64,000 bases of DNA from Brevibacillus reuszeri (GCF_001187725.1 NZ_LGIQ01000009.1:213493-277492), one strand, 5' to 3'. Shown: positions 8,848-17,174, numbered from the stretch's first letter. Numbers and translations: made by a program. The notes: a model not told the origin generated them from the letters alone.

Positions 8848-9972
8848 ATGACCGAAAAAACAACGATATCCGAAATGCAAATGGGGCTCCTGTTGTTCCC
8901 TGTCATCGTGGCAACAGCGGACCTCATCGTCCCTGCCATTACAACCAAATATGCGCACAGAGATATGTGGCTGTCGCCGGTTTGTGCTTCGGTTATCGGT
9001 TTTCTGACCGTCTATCTTATATATAAATTACATGCTCTATACCCGGGGCAAACAATCATTCAATACAGTACACAAATTATAGGGGATATCCCTGGGAAAA
9101 TCGTTGGCCTTATTATTTTGTACAATCTACTCTATAGTGACGGTAACATTTTGAGATTGTATGGTGAGTTTATCGTAGGCTCATTTTTGTATAAAACACC
9201 TCTTTTCGTGGTCATGGGCAGTATGATCTTGCTTTGTGCATTCACAATTCGATCTGGAATAGAGGCACTCGCTCGGGCTGCTCATCTATTGGTACCACTC
9301 CTCTTTTTGTTTTACATGGGCATCGTTATTCTGATGCTTCCCTTTATGAAAGCTGAGAACTTCTTTCCTGTTCTGGAAAACGGCTTTATTCCTGTACTCC
9401 GTGGTGCCATAGCTCCGCAAGGATGGTTCAGTGAAGTCATTTTGTTTTCCTTTTTGATTCCATTCGTATCGCATGAAAAAAAGGGGATGAAAACTGGATT
9501 TGTCATTGTCAGTATTGCGGCTGTTTCGTTGCTATCTTTGAATTTGTCTGCGTTATTGATACTAGGTCAAGAGGTAGGGACGATGACGTACCCCTTTTAC
9601 ACCGCTGTTCAAATGATTAGTTATGCTGATTTTTTTGAAAACCTGGATGCCATTGTGATCGCGATATGGGTAGCAGGGGCTTTTGTGAAAATATCGATGT
9701 TTTATTTTGCATTAACTCTCGGAACGGCGCAGTGGGTGGGGATGGAAGACTATCGCCTGCTCGTCTTGCCACTTGGTTTATTACTCATGATATTTAGCTA
9801 TTGGACAGCACCCGATCTGTCATCGATTGTTAGCAACATCGGAAAAACAATAGGGTTTCAAACCACAGGGATATTCAGTGTCTTTCCGTTGCTGCTTTAC
9901 ATGATTGCCCAGCTTCGCATGAGGTATGGGTCCAAAACGGGTAAGTCTTTTGCTGCTGATTCAAAAAAATAA
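8848..9972 (+). CDS. Third GerB-family germination permease
   Basis: A 374-residue member of the same permease family as 1744-2871 and 2891-3997: TISEMQMGLLLFPV, HRDMWLSPVCASVIGF, SGIEALARAAHLL, PQGWFSEVILFSFLIPF and ISYADFFENLDAIVIAIW appear in order with about ten helices. It is the last gene of the run; no convincing terminator was seen between it and the DMT transporter gene at 10078, so read-through is possible. Start ATG is preceded by AAGGTGAGAAGG. Confidence 0.92.
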   Translation: MTEKTTISEMQMGLLLFPVIVATADLIVPAITTKYAHRDMWLSPVCASVIGFLTVYLIYKLHALYPGQTIIQYSTQIIGDIPGKIVGLIILYNLLYSDGNILRLYGEFIVGSFLYKTPLFVVMGSMILLCAFTIRSGIEALARAAHLLVPLLFLFYMGIVILMLPFMKAENFFPVLENGFIPVLRGAIAPQGWFSEVILFSFLIPFVSHEKKGMKTGFVIVSIAAVSLLSLNLSALLILGQEVGTMTYPFYTAVQMISYADFFENLDAIVIAIWVAGAFVKISMFYFALTLGTAQWVGMEDYRLLVLPLGLLLMIFSYWTAPDLSSIVSNIGKTIGFQTTGIFSVFPLLLYMIAQLRMRYGSKTGKSFAADSKK

Positions 9973-10077
9973 GTGATCGATTAGAAAAGGATAAGAGAAA
10001 TCAAGGTAATAAGATAAAGGATTTTACAGTCGCGATGGAAAATAGTAGGAGGGAGAAGAGGAAGGAGAGAAAAACCT

Positions 10078-10977
10078 ATGCTGCTTGCCTACGTGCAATT
10101 AGCCCTATCAATGGCTTTTGTAGGCATTAACATTTCGATCGGAAAAGAGATTGTTTCGCATGTTCCTGTGTTTTTGTTTTCTGAGCTGCGCTTTTTAATC
10201 GCAATCCTGATTCTGTTGCCATTGCTTGCTTCGCGAGGTGAATGGAAAGCTTCCTGGAGCAGAGAGGAAGGCACAGTTTTATTTTGGCAATCGTTTTTCG
10301 GCGTATTTCTGTTTAGTATTTGCATGCTCTACGGAGTAAAATGGACGAGCGCAACAGCCGCAGGCATCATTACAAGTACGGTACCCGCGTGCATCGCCTT
10401 GTTTTCCTTTTGGCTTCTCAAGGAAAAGCTGCAAATGAACAACATGATTGCCATTTTGCTCTCTGTGTGTGGTATCGCGTTCATTACTTTTACAAGAGGT
10501 GCTGAGGAGCAGTCGCTTTTAAGCATGCTGGGCAATACTCTTGTTTTCCTGGCAGTTGTCAGTGAAGCGTTATTTACGATCTTTGCCAAACGATTGGCTG
10601 GAAAGATTACGCCTTTTCAGATGACAACGGCAATCAATGTAATCAGCTTTGTCTTATTTTTGCCTTTTGCGATTTGGGAAAGCCTTCACTTTGATTGGGG
10701 AAGCGTGCCTTTTAGTGTCTGGGGGTTGATCTTGTACTATGCAATTACAGCAAGCGTACTCTCATTCTTCTTCTGGTATAAAGGTGTGGCAAAGGTCGAG
10801 GCATCCAAAGCAGGTCTGTTTACTGGGATGATGCCGATTAGTGCGGCTCTTGTCGCCATTTTTCTCTTGAATGAAATTTTTACCCGGACGCATGCGATCG
10901 GGATGTCTCTCGTTCTTGCGTCGATCTTCGTTGGTACGATGCGCATACGACGAAAAGAGGTTACATTGCAGAAATAA
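10078..10977 (+). CDS. EamA/DMT-family transporter
   Basis: A 299-residue inner-membrane protein with ten hydrophobic helices in two EamA repeats (roughly residues 5-135 and 150-290). Family hallmarks are the GINISIGKEIV region in helix 1, the helix 4 stretch ATAAGIITSTVPACIALFSF with WLLKEKL just after, and in the second repeat GLFTGMMPISAALVAIFLLNE. Such proteins export metabolites or drugs; the substrate cannot be told from sequence. The ATG follows AAGGAGAG at a spacing of about 10. A bidirectional terminator follows directly. Confidence 0.88.
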   Translation: MLLAYVQLALSMAFVGINISIGKEIVSHVPVFLFSELRFLIAILILLPLLASRGEWKASWSREEGTVLFWQSFFGVFLFSICMLYGVKWTSATAAGIITSTVPACIALFSFWLLKEKLQMNNMIAILLSVCGIAFITFTRGAEEQSLLSMLGNTLVFLAVVSEALFTIFAKRLAGKITPFQMTTAINVISFVLFLPFAIWESLHFDWGSVPFSVWGLILYYAITASVLSFFFWYKGVAKVEASKAGLFTGMMPISAALVAIFLLNEIFTRTHAIGMSLVLASIFVGTMRIRRKEVTLQK

Positions 10978-10980
10978 GAA

Positions 10981-11016
10981 AAAAAGCGTTCTGGCTTTAC
11001 TGCCAAAACGCTTTTT
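10981..11016. terminator. Bidirectional terminator between the DMT gene and the aminotransferase
   Basis: AAAAAGCGTT-ct-GGC, loop tttact, GCC-a-AACGCTTTTT: a strong hairpin with an A run before and a T run after. It ends the plus-strand transporter and the minus-strand aminotransferase whose stop lies at 11023. Confidence 0.9.
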
Positions 11017-11022
11017 GTTTTC

Positions 11023-12330
11023 TTACTTAGCAAGTACGTTTTCCAAATCTTTTACACCGCTGTAGATGAGATTGAACAGCTCGTCGATTCCGTCTTCTTC
11101 GATGCAAGAGAAGGCAACACGCAGGTCTGTTTGACCCAGAGCAATCGTACCAACACCGTATTGGTCCAGCAAATGATTACGGAGTGTTTCTGCATCGACC
11201 GTTTTCAATTTGAGGCACATGAAATAGCCGGAGTTGAAAGGGTAATAGCCCCATGCATCATCAAACTTGCCTGTGTCGAGCAACTGTTTGACGCGGTTTG
11301 CGCGACCTTTCATAATATCAAACTTCTCTTGCTTCTGCGCATGGAATTCAGGAGAAGTGAGAGCGTGCAGAACAAAGGTTTGAGAAGGATGAGCACCGCT
11401 GGAAATCGTAGCGCGGATAATACCCAATGTTTTTTGTTCCAGTGCAATTAACAGATCGCTGGATGGAGCAGCGTACGTAATGAAACCGACGCGGAACCCC
11501 CATACATATTCTTCCTTTGTTGCGCCATCTACTTTAATGGGCAAGATACGAGGATTCAGGTCACACAAATTCGCGAACATCGATTCAGTCATTGAATCTT
11601 CAAAGAACAAGCCAAAATAGGCATCGTCCGTAACAACAACGAGATTGATACCAGCTTCAGCGCCTTCTTTGAGAACTTCTACGATTTGGCGTCCTTCTTC
11701 TGCTCCTGGTGTATAACCAGTTGGGTTGTTCGGGAAGTTGAGAACAATGATTGCTTTCCCTTTTTCTTTTTGTGCGAAAATCGCGTCACGCAATCCAGCA
11801 GCATTAAATTTCATTTCATCGTTATATAACGGGTAGTATACCATTTCCGCACCACGACGGATGCCGAAAGTGAGCTCGTAGTTTTCCCAGTTTTTGTCTG
11901 GGATGATCACACTGTCACCATTATCTGCATACAGATCAGCCACTACGCTCAATCCATGAGTCAGGGCATTGGTCACGATTGGATTACTGAATGATTTGGT
12001 AGCCAGGGAAGGCTGCTCTTCAATCATTTTTTTGCGCCATGCAGCGCGCAGCTCAGGTTTTCCTGCCGGAGGAGCATACTCATACAAATCTTTTGGGGCA
12101 AAGGCAGACAGGTTATCCTGAATGACCTTCAAATGCATAGGTTGCCCGTTTTCGAGTGCAATCCCGATGGTCGCATTGTATTTTTTTGCTTTTGCTTTCG
12201 CTTCTGCTGATTGGCTAAGAATCCCTTCTTTTGGGAAATAAATCTGTTTTCCGATATTGGACAGCATGTCAAAAACGTGTGGATTTTCCCGCTGAATGGT
12301 TTCGTTCAGCTGTGTTGCTATTGAATGCAT
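11023..12330 (-). CDS. PLP-dependent class I/II aminotransferase
   Basis: About 435 residues with fold-type I features: substrate-binding YEYAPPAGKPELRAAW near residue 85, VTNALTHGLSVVADLY, the LNFPNNPTGYTPG loop, VVVTDDAYFGLFFED and PIKVDGATKEEYVWGFRVGF, where the Lys in DGATKEEY is the expected PLP-binding lysine. The family transfers amino groups between an amino acid and a 2-oxo acid; the exact substrate is not evident. The start is set at ATG 12330 because GAGGGAGG lies 7 bases before it; an in-frame ATG at 12348 lacks a site and falls upstream of that motif. It is transcribed alone, opposite to the DMT gene. Confidence 0.9.
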   Translation of the reverse strand: MHSIATQLNETIQRENPHVFDMLSNIGKQIYFPKEGILSQSAEAKAKAKKYNATIGIALENGQPMHLKVIQDNLSAFAPKDLYEYAPPAGKPELRAAWRKKMIEEQPSLATKSFSNPIVTNALTHGLSVVADLYADNGDSVIIPDKNWENYELTFGIRRGAEMVYYPLYNDEMKFNAAGLRDAIFAQKEKGKAIIVLNFPNNPTGYTPGAEEGRQIVEVLKEGAEAGINLVVVTDDAYFGLFFEDSMTESMFANLCDLNPRILPIKVDGATKEEYVWGFRVGFITYAAPSSDLLIALEQKTLGIIRATISSGAHPSQTFVLHALTSPEFHAQKQEKFDIMKGRANRVKQLLDTGKFDDAWGYYPFNSGYFMCLKLKTVDAETLRNHLLDQYGVGTIALGQTDLRVAFSCIEEDGIDELFNLIYSGVKDLENVLAK

Positions 12331-12511
12331 GATAGCCTCCCTCTTCATTTAGAACATCTGTATGTTTACCAATAAAGATAGCGTATCTACGCACATTTGT
12401 CATCTATCATGGGATCATTTTTCAGATTTTTACACGGAATTCCTTTGACATTGACGAGGTGGCTTTGCTACCGTGAAAGCAACGAAGTATGTTGTGCGGG
12501 AGGAGTAGCAT

Positions 12512-13036
12512 ATGGCAGAGCGCATGATTATCCGCTTGGGCGATCCTTTATTGCGTGAAGTGTCAAAGCGAGTCCATACGATTACCCCACAGACAGAAAA
12601 AATTTTAGATGATATGGCACAGACGCTCTATAGTGATAAAGGCAGGGCTGGCTTGTCCGCTATTCAGATTGGCATACCCAAACAGTTGGTCGTAATGGAC
12701 TGTGGAACTGGCTTGATCGAGCTGATAAATCCGATCATATTGGAACGGTCAGGGGCACAAACAGGACCGGAAGCATGCCTCTCGATTCCAGGGGTAATCG
12801 GTTATGTAACGCGCGCCGCTATTGTCAAGGTAGAGACGTACACACGCCATGGGGAGATTGTCACGATAGAGGCAAAGGATTTATTGGCTCGATGCATCCA
12901 ACATGAGATGGACCATTTGGAAGGAATTCTGTTCATTGATTACGTAGATGAGCTGTACGCGGTGAGGTCGGGGAAGAAATTGAAGCCACGAGATGCTGAT
13001 CCTATCTTGCTTCAGCGCAGAGTCATACGCAAATAA
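12512..13036 (+). CDS. Peptide deformylase-like protein with altered motifs
   Basis: A 174-residue deformylase-fold metalloprotein. Motif 3 is intact (QHEMDHLEGILF, HExxDH zinc/iron ligands and catalytic Glu near residue 132). Motif 2 reads EACLS rather than the canonical EGCLS, keeping the metal-binding Cys. Motif 1 reads RAGLSAIQIG where GxGxAAxQ is usual; the Gln is kept but the first Gly is replaced by Arg. It may be a true deformylase or a specialised homologue. Start ATG follows GGGAGGAG. The next gene starts 22 bases downstream. Confidence 0.85.
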   Translation: MAERMIIRLGDPLLREVSKRVHTITPQTEKILDDMAQTLYSDKGRAGLSAIQIGIPKQLVVMDCGTGLIELINPIILERSGAQTGPEACLSIPGVIGYVTRAAIVKVETYTRHGEIVTIEAKDLLARCIQHEMDHLEGILFIDYVDELYAVRSGKKLKPRDADPILLQRRVIRK

Positions 13037-13058
13037 GGCAGACACGGGGTGGAACAAA

Positions 13059-14069
13059 ATGAAACGTTGGAATATTGTCATTACAGGATTTGGATCAGTC
13101 GGTAAGCAGGTAGCACGGTTATTAGATAAAAGGCATGCGTACTATAAGGAAAAATACAAAGCTGATGTCAGACTGGTAGGGGTTGCACGCTCTGCAGGAG
13201 GCTGTTTCCATCCTGATGGATTGTCAGTTCCACAGTGGGAAGACTTCGCGGCGCAGAGGCAGATTACAGAAAGCTCTTTTGACGGCGCTGCTTTTTTGTC
13301 CGACAGTAACGCAGATATTTTGATTGAAGCAGGCCCGACCGATATTCAGACAGGTGGCTCCGGTCTTGTTTACATACGCCAGGCTTTCGTGCAAGGGATG
13401 CATGCCATCACGATATCAAAAGGGGCTTTGGTCGTTGATTATGCCGGTTTGTCGAAGCTTGCTAAACAAAATAACGTCATGCTGAAAATTAGTGGTGCGA
13501 CAGCAGCGGCGTTACCAACCATCGATTTATTACAATACAACCTGGCTGGTTGTGAGGTGCGGGCTATTGAGGGAATTTTTACTGGGACGACGAATTACGT
13601 TCTTACGCGAATGATGGAAGACGGTTTGTCACATGAGGAAGCTATTCGTGATGCGCAAAAGCTGGGGATTGCTGAACCTGATCCAAGCTATGATATTGAC
13701 GGCTGGGATACCGCCTGCAAGGTCACCATTTTGGCGAATGCTGCTTTTGGAGCTTCGTTGCAGCTACAAGATGTTCCAAAAACGAGCGTAAGGGACGTAT
13801 CCACTGACCATATCTCCTTTTGGAAGCAGCAAGGCAAGATTCCAAAGCTGATTGGCAGCATCCGCAAAACAGACAATGGAATTGCGGCATCAGTCGAATT
13901 ACAAGCGATAGATACTGCACATCCTTTTGCCCATGTAACCGGGACGACAAAAGCCATACGAGTCGAGACAGACGTCATGGGTGATCTTTTGGTCGTAGGT
14001 GGAAAATCTGATCCAGTTGCTGCCGCTGCAGCCGCACTCAAGGATCTTGAACATATTATTAGCAGGTAA
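13059..14069 (+). CDS. Homoserine dehydrogenase family protein (short form, no ACT domain)
   Basis: A 336-residue protein. The N-terminus is a Rossmann NAD(P)-binding domain (NIVITGFGSVGKQVARLL). The homoserine dehydrogenase catalytic domain follows with LKISGATAAALPTIDLL, EGIFTGTTNYVLTRM, EPDPSYDIDGWDTACK (the D-G-x-D-x-x-x-K substrate motif) and a C-terminal VGGKSDPVAAAAAALKDL. It reduces aspartate semialdehyde to homoserine in threonine/methionine synthesis. The C-terminal ACT regulatory domain of longer forms is absent. ATG 13059 is chosen with CGGGGTGG before it; the upstream in-frame ATG overlaps the deformylase gene. Confidence 0.88.
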   Translation: MKRWNIVITGFGSVGKQVARLLDKRHAYYKEKYKADVRLVGVARSAGGCFHPDGLSVPQWEDFAAQRQITESSFDGAAFLSDSNADILIEAGPTDIQTGGSGLVYIRQAFVQGMHAITISKGALVVDYAGLSKLAKQNNVMLKISGATAAALPTIDLLQYNLAGCEVRAIEGIFTGTTNYVLTRMMEDGLSHEEAIRDAQKLGIAEPDPSYDIDGWDTACKVTILANAAFGASLQLQDVPKTSVRDVSTDHISFWKQQGKIPKLIGSIRKTDNGIAASVELQAIDTAHPFAHVTGTTKAIRVETDVMGDLLVVGGKSDPVAAAAAALKDLEHIISR

Positions 14070-14184
14070 AAAGCTGCTTATAACAGGTGCGATTCGATTC
14101 CCATTGTTTTGTGAGGATGCCCGCGATGGACTCGCTCATACTAAGCAGGCAACAGGGTAAAAACACTCTGAGGAGGCCTGGGGG

Positions 14185-14364
14185 ATGAATGATCATTCTG
14201 ATTTCAATGCCGAGATGCAGCAAGTATCTGCTTATCCGACCAAGCAAAAAATCGGGCAGGAAGAAGTAGCACTCCTGAATGAACAGGATAGCTGCTGCTG
14301 TTCTGGGCAGTCTAGCTGCGACACGTCAAAGAATGGACAGGCTTCCAAGGCTGAACAAAGATAA
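14185..14364 (+). CDS. Small Cys-rich hypothetical protein (59 aa)
   Basis: A 59-codon frame starting at ATG 14185, 8 bases after GAGGAGG, and ending just before a terminator hairpin. The product begins MNDHSDFNAEMQQ and carries a cysteine patch, CCCSGQSSC, near residues 37-45; no signal peptide or membrane helix is visible. I do not recognise the family. The good ribosome site, the terminator and the lack of any overlapping gene support it as real. Confidence 0.5.
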   Translation: MNDHSDFNAEMQQVSAYPTKQKIGQEEVALLNEQDSCCCSGQSSCDTSKNGQASKAEQR

Positions 14365-14378
14365 CGGTGAGCAATGAA

Positions 14379-14416
14379 GAAAGCCGAGCTCTCTACAGAA
14401 GAGAAGCTCGGCTTTC
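14379..14416. terminator. Bidirectional terminator
   Basis: Perfect 12-bp arms GAAAGCCGAGCT / AGCTCGGCTTTC around a 14-base loop, between the small Cys-rich gene (plus) and the CAP-domain gene (minus). Confidence 0.85.
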
Positions 14417-14429
14417 GCTTGTTGGTTGA

Positions 14430-15206
14430 TTATCCGATAAATTCTTGTACCCAGTAACCATTTGTATAACCAACACCAATTTTAGTGAAGGCAGGATTCA
14501 TAATGTTTTGGCGGTGACCTTCACTGTTCATCCATTGATTCATAACTTCTTCAGGACTGCGTTGACCCATGGCGATATTTTCACCGGCAGTCATAAAGGA
14601 GATGCCATACTTTTTCATCATATCAAATGGGGAACCGTATGTCGGGCTATTATGATCGAAATAGTTGTTGTTGGACATGTCAGCAGCTTTCGCAAGCGCT
14701 ACATCCGAGAGAGCCGAGTCCAATTGAACAGGCTTAAGACCTGCTTTTGCACGCTCTTGGTTGACCAAGTCAGCAACTTGCTTCACGAAATTGGAGGCTT
14801 GAGCCTGGTTTGTTTCCTTAGCAGGTGTAGCTGCTGGTTGTGCAGGAGCTTGCTGTACTGGAGCTTGTTGTACTGGTGCCTGTTGTACAGGCGCTTGCTG
14901 CACTGGAGCTTGTACAGGTGCTTGTTGAGTAGGTTGAGCAAAATATTGCTTCGGTGCAAATTGTTGGCAATTTAAGAAATTGAACGGTTGATTCTGTTTA
15001 GAAACGGGCTGTGAATACGTTGGTAGAGAAGCTTGATTCGATTGCTTCTGCATTTGTTGCAGGAAAGGCATTAATTGAGATTGAAAGTTCGATTGAACTG
15101 GGCAATTTGTAGATGCAGCAAAAGCTGAGGTGGAGAAGCCTGTTAGGGCCAAGCCCAATCCTAGAGTCATAGCAATGGTAGCTGTACCAAAGCGTTTCAT
15201 ATTCAC
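14430..15206 (-). CDS. Secreted CAP/SCP-domain protein (YkwD-like)
   Basis: A 258-residue secreted protein. A signal peptide (MNMKRFGTATIAMTLGLGLA..., cleavage near SAFA-AS) precedes a low-complexity region with repeated QAPVQ/QQAPVQ units (about residues 92-122), then a CAP domain: VADLVNQERAKAGLKPVQ, ALAKAADMSNNNYFDHNSP, TAGENIAMGQRSPEEVMNQW and SEGHRQNIMNPAFTKIGVG, with the conserved His/Glu residues. CAP-domain proteins of this type are linked to the cell wall and spore coat in Bacilli, but their activity is unclear. The start is GTG 15206, 5 bases after AAAGGAG; ATG 15200 is an alternative. A c-di-AMP riboswitch lies immediately upstream, which fits a cell-wall role. Confidence 0.9.
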   Translation of the reverse strand: MNMKRFGTATIAMTLGLGLALTGFSTSAFAASTNCPVQSNFQSQLMPFLQQMQKQSNQASLPTYSQPVSKQNQPFNFLNCQQFAPKQYFAQPTQQAPVQAPVQQAPVQQAPVQQAPVQQAPAQPAATPAKETNQAQASNFVKQVADLVNQERAKAGLKPVQLDSALSDVALAKAADMSNNNYFDHNSPTYGSPFDMMKKYGISFMTAGENIAMGQRSPEEVMNQWMNSEGHRQNIMNPAFTKIGVGYTNGYWVQEFIG

Positions 15207-15221
15207 ATCGTCTCCTTTTTT

Positions 15222-15350
15222 TAGCCTACGAGGTTAGTTGTCGGATTCGGATTGAGGAAACAACCCGTCGCCAGTGGCGATTCACCCCATGCGGATTTCC
15301 CCGCAAAAAAAAGTCCCCCGCACTTCCAATCGAGTGGAAGTTTCGGCGTA
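15222..15350 (-). promoter_or_regulatory. Cyclic-di-AMP riboswitch (ydaO/yuaA type)
   Basis: Read on the minus strand the leader of the CAP gene contains the conserved blocks of the ydaO-yuaA motif in order: a GCCGAAAC start, GGGGAAATCCGCATGGGGTG followed by AATCGCC, and the terminal CCGAATCCGACAACTAACC then TCGTAGGC close to the ribosome site. ydaO riboswitches bind c-di-AMP and generally turn off expression of cell-wall hydrolases and osmotic genes. Boundaries are approximate. Confidence 0.85.
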
Positions 15351-15418
15351 TTGGTTTGGCATGACCCAGAATATCAGACTATCCCACCCGAAATAAAGGA
15401 GTAATATTTGGTAGTTAG

Positions 15419-15760
15419 CTACTCGTTATCGCGATTCTCTTCGTCCCAGGCGGTGAGTCCGCCTAGTAGGGCAGTGGCTTTGAACCCATTTTCACGCAGT
15501 AGTGCAGCAGCCTTCTGCGCTTTGTTTCCAGTCGTACAAATCGTTACGATCTGTGCATTTTCCATTTGTTTTTCCGTTTCATCATCGAATAGCTTGTCCG
15601 CTTCCTTCATAGATAGATAAGGGACGTTTTTGGTTGGTGCATTTGCATGAGATATGCTGCCCATAAGGAACTTGTTGTTATCTCTGACATCTAGTAAAAT
15701 AAGGTTCAAGTTGTTATCTAACATCTGTTTTAATGTTTTACTATGTACAGTATCTGTCAT
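15419..15760 (-). CDS. Rhodanese-like domain protein
   Basis: A single-domain rhodanese of about 113 residues: LILLDVRDNNKFLMGSISHA at the start, the active-site loop VTICTTGNKAQKAAALL with the catalytic Cys near residue 73, and the terminal LLGGLTAWDEE. Such proteins transfer sulfane sulfur or act as sulfur carriers. ATG 15760 is chosen because AGGAGGG lies 9 bases upstream; a TTG two codons earlier is too close to it. A sequence resembling a catabolite-response element lies upstream at 15797-15810. Confidence 0.88.
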   Translation of the reverse strand: MTDTVHSKTLKQMLDNNLNLILLDVRDNNKFLMGSISHANAPTKNVPYLSMKEADKLFDDETEKQMENAQIVTICTTGNKAQKAAALLRENGFKATALLGGLTAWDEENRDNE

Positions 15761-15766
15761 GATCAA

Positions 15767-16183
15767 AATCCCTCCTATCTTTTATTGTATCAGATGCGAA
15801 AGCGCTTGTAGGAGTAGAGAGTTATTGATTTAATTGGACAAGCATGGTAGAATGATGTTGCTACTTGAAAAATCGAAGCCCATCAATTCATCGAGGTGTA
15901 TGCTCATGGATTACGTTTTTGAATCCCCGATTCACACTGGCGCGGTCATCGGAGCCGCAAGGATGAAAGAGAGGAAGGGCTTTCGTTGTTTTAGGTTTTC
16001 AAAAAGCTATAACTTTGCAGTTCCGTCCTTACGACAATCGCATATATTCGAAGTAGATATTATTCACATATCATGAAGGCATATCACTTCACTACAAGGG
16101 GTATTTCTTCATGATATGTGAGTTTTATTGCTTCGGTAAATATGACTAGCATATTCAAATTGACTTTTTGGAGGTTTTTTTAA
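15767..16183. other. Intergenic region between rhodanese and cold-shock genes
   Basis: No gene is supported. It holds a weak cre-like site (CGAAAGCGCTTGTA, 15797-15810; three mismatches to the palindromic consensus) and a long inverted repeat at 16065-16120 described separately. The end, GGAGG at about 16170, is the ribosome site of the cold-shock gene. The 80-codon frame at 15834-16076 has no ribosome site and is not credible. Confidence 0.6.
16065..16120 (+). repeat. 14-bp perfect inverted repeat in the cold-shock gene leader
   Basis: CACATATCATGAAG (16065-16078) and CTTCATGATATGTG (16107-16120) are exact reverse complements separated by 28 bases, 64 bases before the csp start. The following AGTTTTATTG is only a weak T tract, so this may be a leader RNA structure, as expected for temperature-controlled csp mRNAs, rather than a terminator. 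Confidence 0.7.
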
Positions 16184-16387
16184 ATGCAAACGAACGGAAC
16201 AGTAAAATGGTTTAACGCAGAAAAAGGTTTCGGTTTCATTCAAGTAGAAGGCGGAGACGATGTATTCGTTCACTTCAGCGCAATCCAAGGCGACGGTTTC
16301 AAAACTTTGGATGAAGGTCAACGCGTTCAATTCAACATCGTTCAAGGCAACCGTGGTCCACAAGCTGAGAACGTAGTAAAACTGTAA
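16184..16387 (+). CDS. Cold-shock protein, CspA family
   Basis: A 67-residue single OB-fold protein with RNA-binding motifs RNP1 (KGFGFI) and RNP2 (VFVHF) and the family start [16 protein letters not shown]. It melts RNA secondary structure and acts as a transcription antiterminator or translation helper. The ATG follows GGAGG at a slightly long spacing, with a T-rich spacer. It is a single-gene unit closed by a strong terminator. The full-length antisense frame at 16109-16363 is a shadow. Confidence 0.97.
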   Translation: MQTNGTVKWFNAEKGFGFIQVEGGDDVFVHFSAIQGDGFKTLDEGQRVQFNIVQGNRGPQAENVVKL

Positions 16388-16397
16388 GTCTCCTTAT

Positions 16398-16432
16398 AAA
16401 AAAAGCTGTCCGTTCGCGGGCAGCTTTTTTCT
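16398..16432 (+). terminator. Terminator of the cold-shock gene
   Basis: AAAAAGCTG-t-CCG, loop ttcg, CGG-g-CAGCTTTTTT, eleven bases after the csp stop; UUCG-type tetraloop. Confidence 0.9.
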
Positions 16433-16481
16433 TTTGTGCAATTTCAACGACAAGCCTGATTTTCCTTCGATCAAGGTTTCA

Positions 16482-17087
16482 TTAAAAAGGGTTATTGGTA
16501 TAAGGTCCTTTGGTTGCGATTCGAAGCAGGTTGCTTGCCATGTATTTCGGAGAGTAAGTCATATCGTTTTCCAACCACCAGATCATTACTCCTAAAAAAG
16601 CAGAAGCCGTGTAACGAATCACCATTTCCCTCGGGACAGAGAGCTCATTGTCCTTCGCCAGCACGGATGACAGCCCTTCCTGGACAAATCCTGCGAGAAC
16701 CTCCTGCACCCGCATAACAAAATAGGGCATATGCTGCTTGGACAGCATCACACGGTAAAAGTCAGCGTGCTTGGCAATTTGTTCGAACATGCCAACAAAG
16801 GAAGACGGAGGCTCCTCAAGATCGGCAAAGGAAACTTCAGCGGTGTCCGTCATTTCCAGATTCGTGATCAATTCTTCGAGAATGTCGTCTGTGCTTGAAA
16901 TCAGCAAATCCTGTTTGTCTCGATAATGCAGATAAAAGGTCGCCCGATTGATCGTTGCTCGATCCGTAATATCATGTACGGTAATACTTTCATATCCTCT
17001 TTCATCAATAAGGGAAACGAGGGCATCACGCATTAAGTGACGTGTACGAATGATCCGTGGGTCTACTTTTCTAGCTTTTGACAACAA
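16482..17087 (-). CDS. TetR/AcrR-family transcriptional regulator
   Basis: A 201-residue regulator with an N-terminal HTH (residues about 15-60: TRHLMRDALVSLIDERGYES, ITVHDITDRATINRATFYLHY, KQDLL) and a C-terminal ligand/dimer domain. The TTG start is set by AAGGAG 7 bases upstream. It is transcribed away from the SDR gene at 17296, and palindromic sites lie in the shared region over the SDR promoter, so it probably represses that gene and itself. The ligand is unknown. Confidence 0.88.
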   Translation of the reverse strand: MLSKARKVDPRIIRTRHLMRDALVSLIDERGYESITVHDITDRATINRATFYLHYRDKQDLLISSTDDILEELITNLEMTDTAEVSFADLEEPPSSFVGMFEQIAKHADFYRVMLSKQHMPYFVMRVQEVLAGFVQEGLSSVLAKDNELSVPREMVIRYTASAFLGVMIWWLENDMTYSPKYMASNLLRIATKGPYTNNPF

Positions 17088-17174
17088 AATGCAGCTCCTT
17101 GTTTAACTTTTATTGGTTCATCGACAAATTTGAATCAGGTGTTGCTTAAGCATCAGGTTGCGATTTTCTGTTGT

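Noticed and set aside
14830-14930. CRISPR-like short repeats
   Set aside because: They encode the QAPVQ repeats of the CAP protein and vary as coding repeats do; no spacers.
15834-16076. 80-codon plus-strand frame between rhodanese and csp genes
   Set aside because: No ribosome site, no recognisable protein features, and it crosses the csp leader region.
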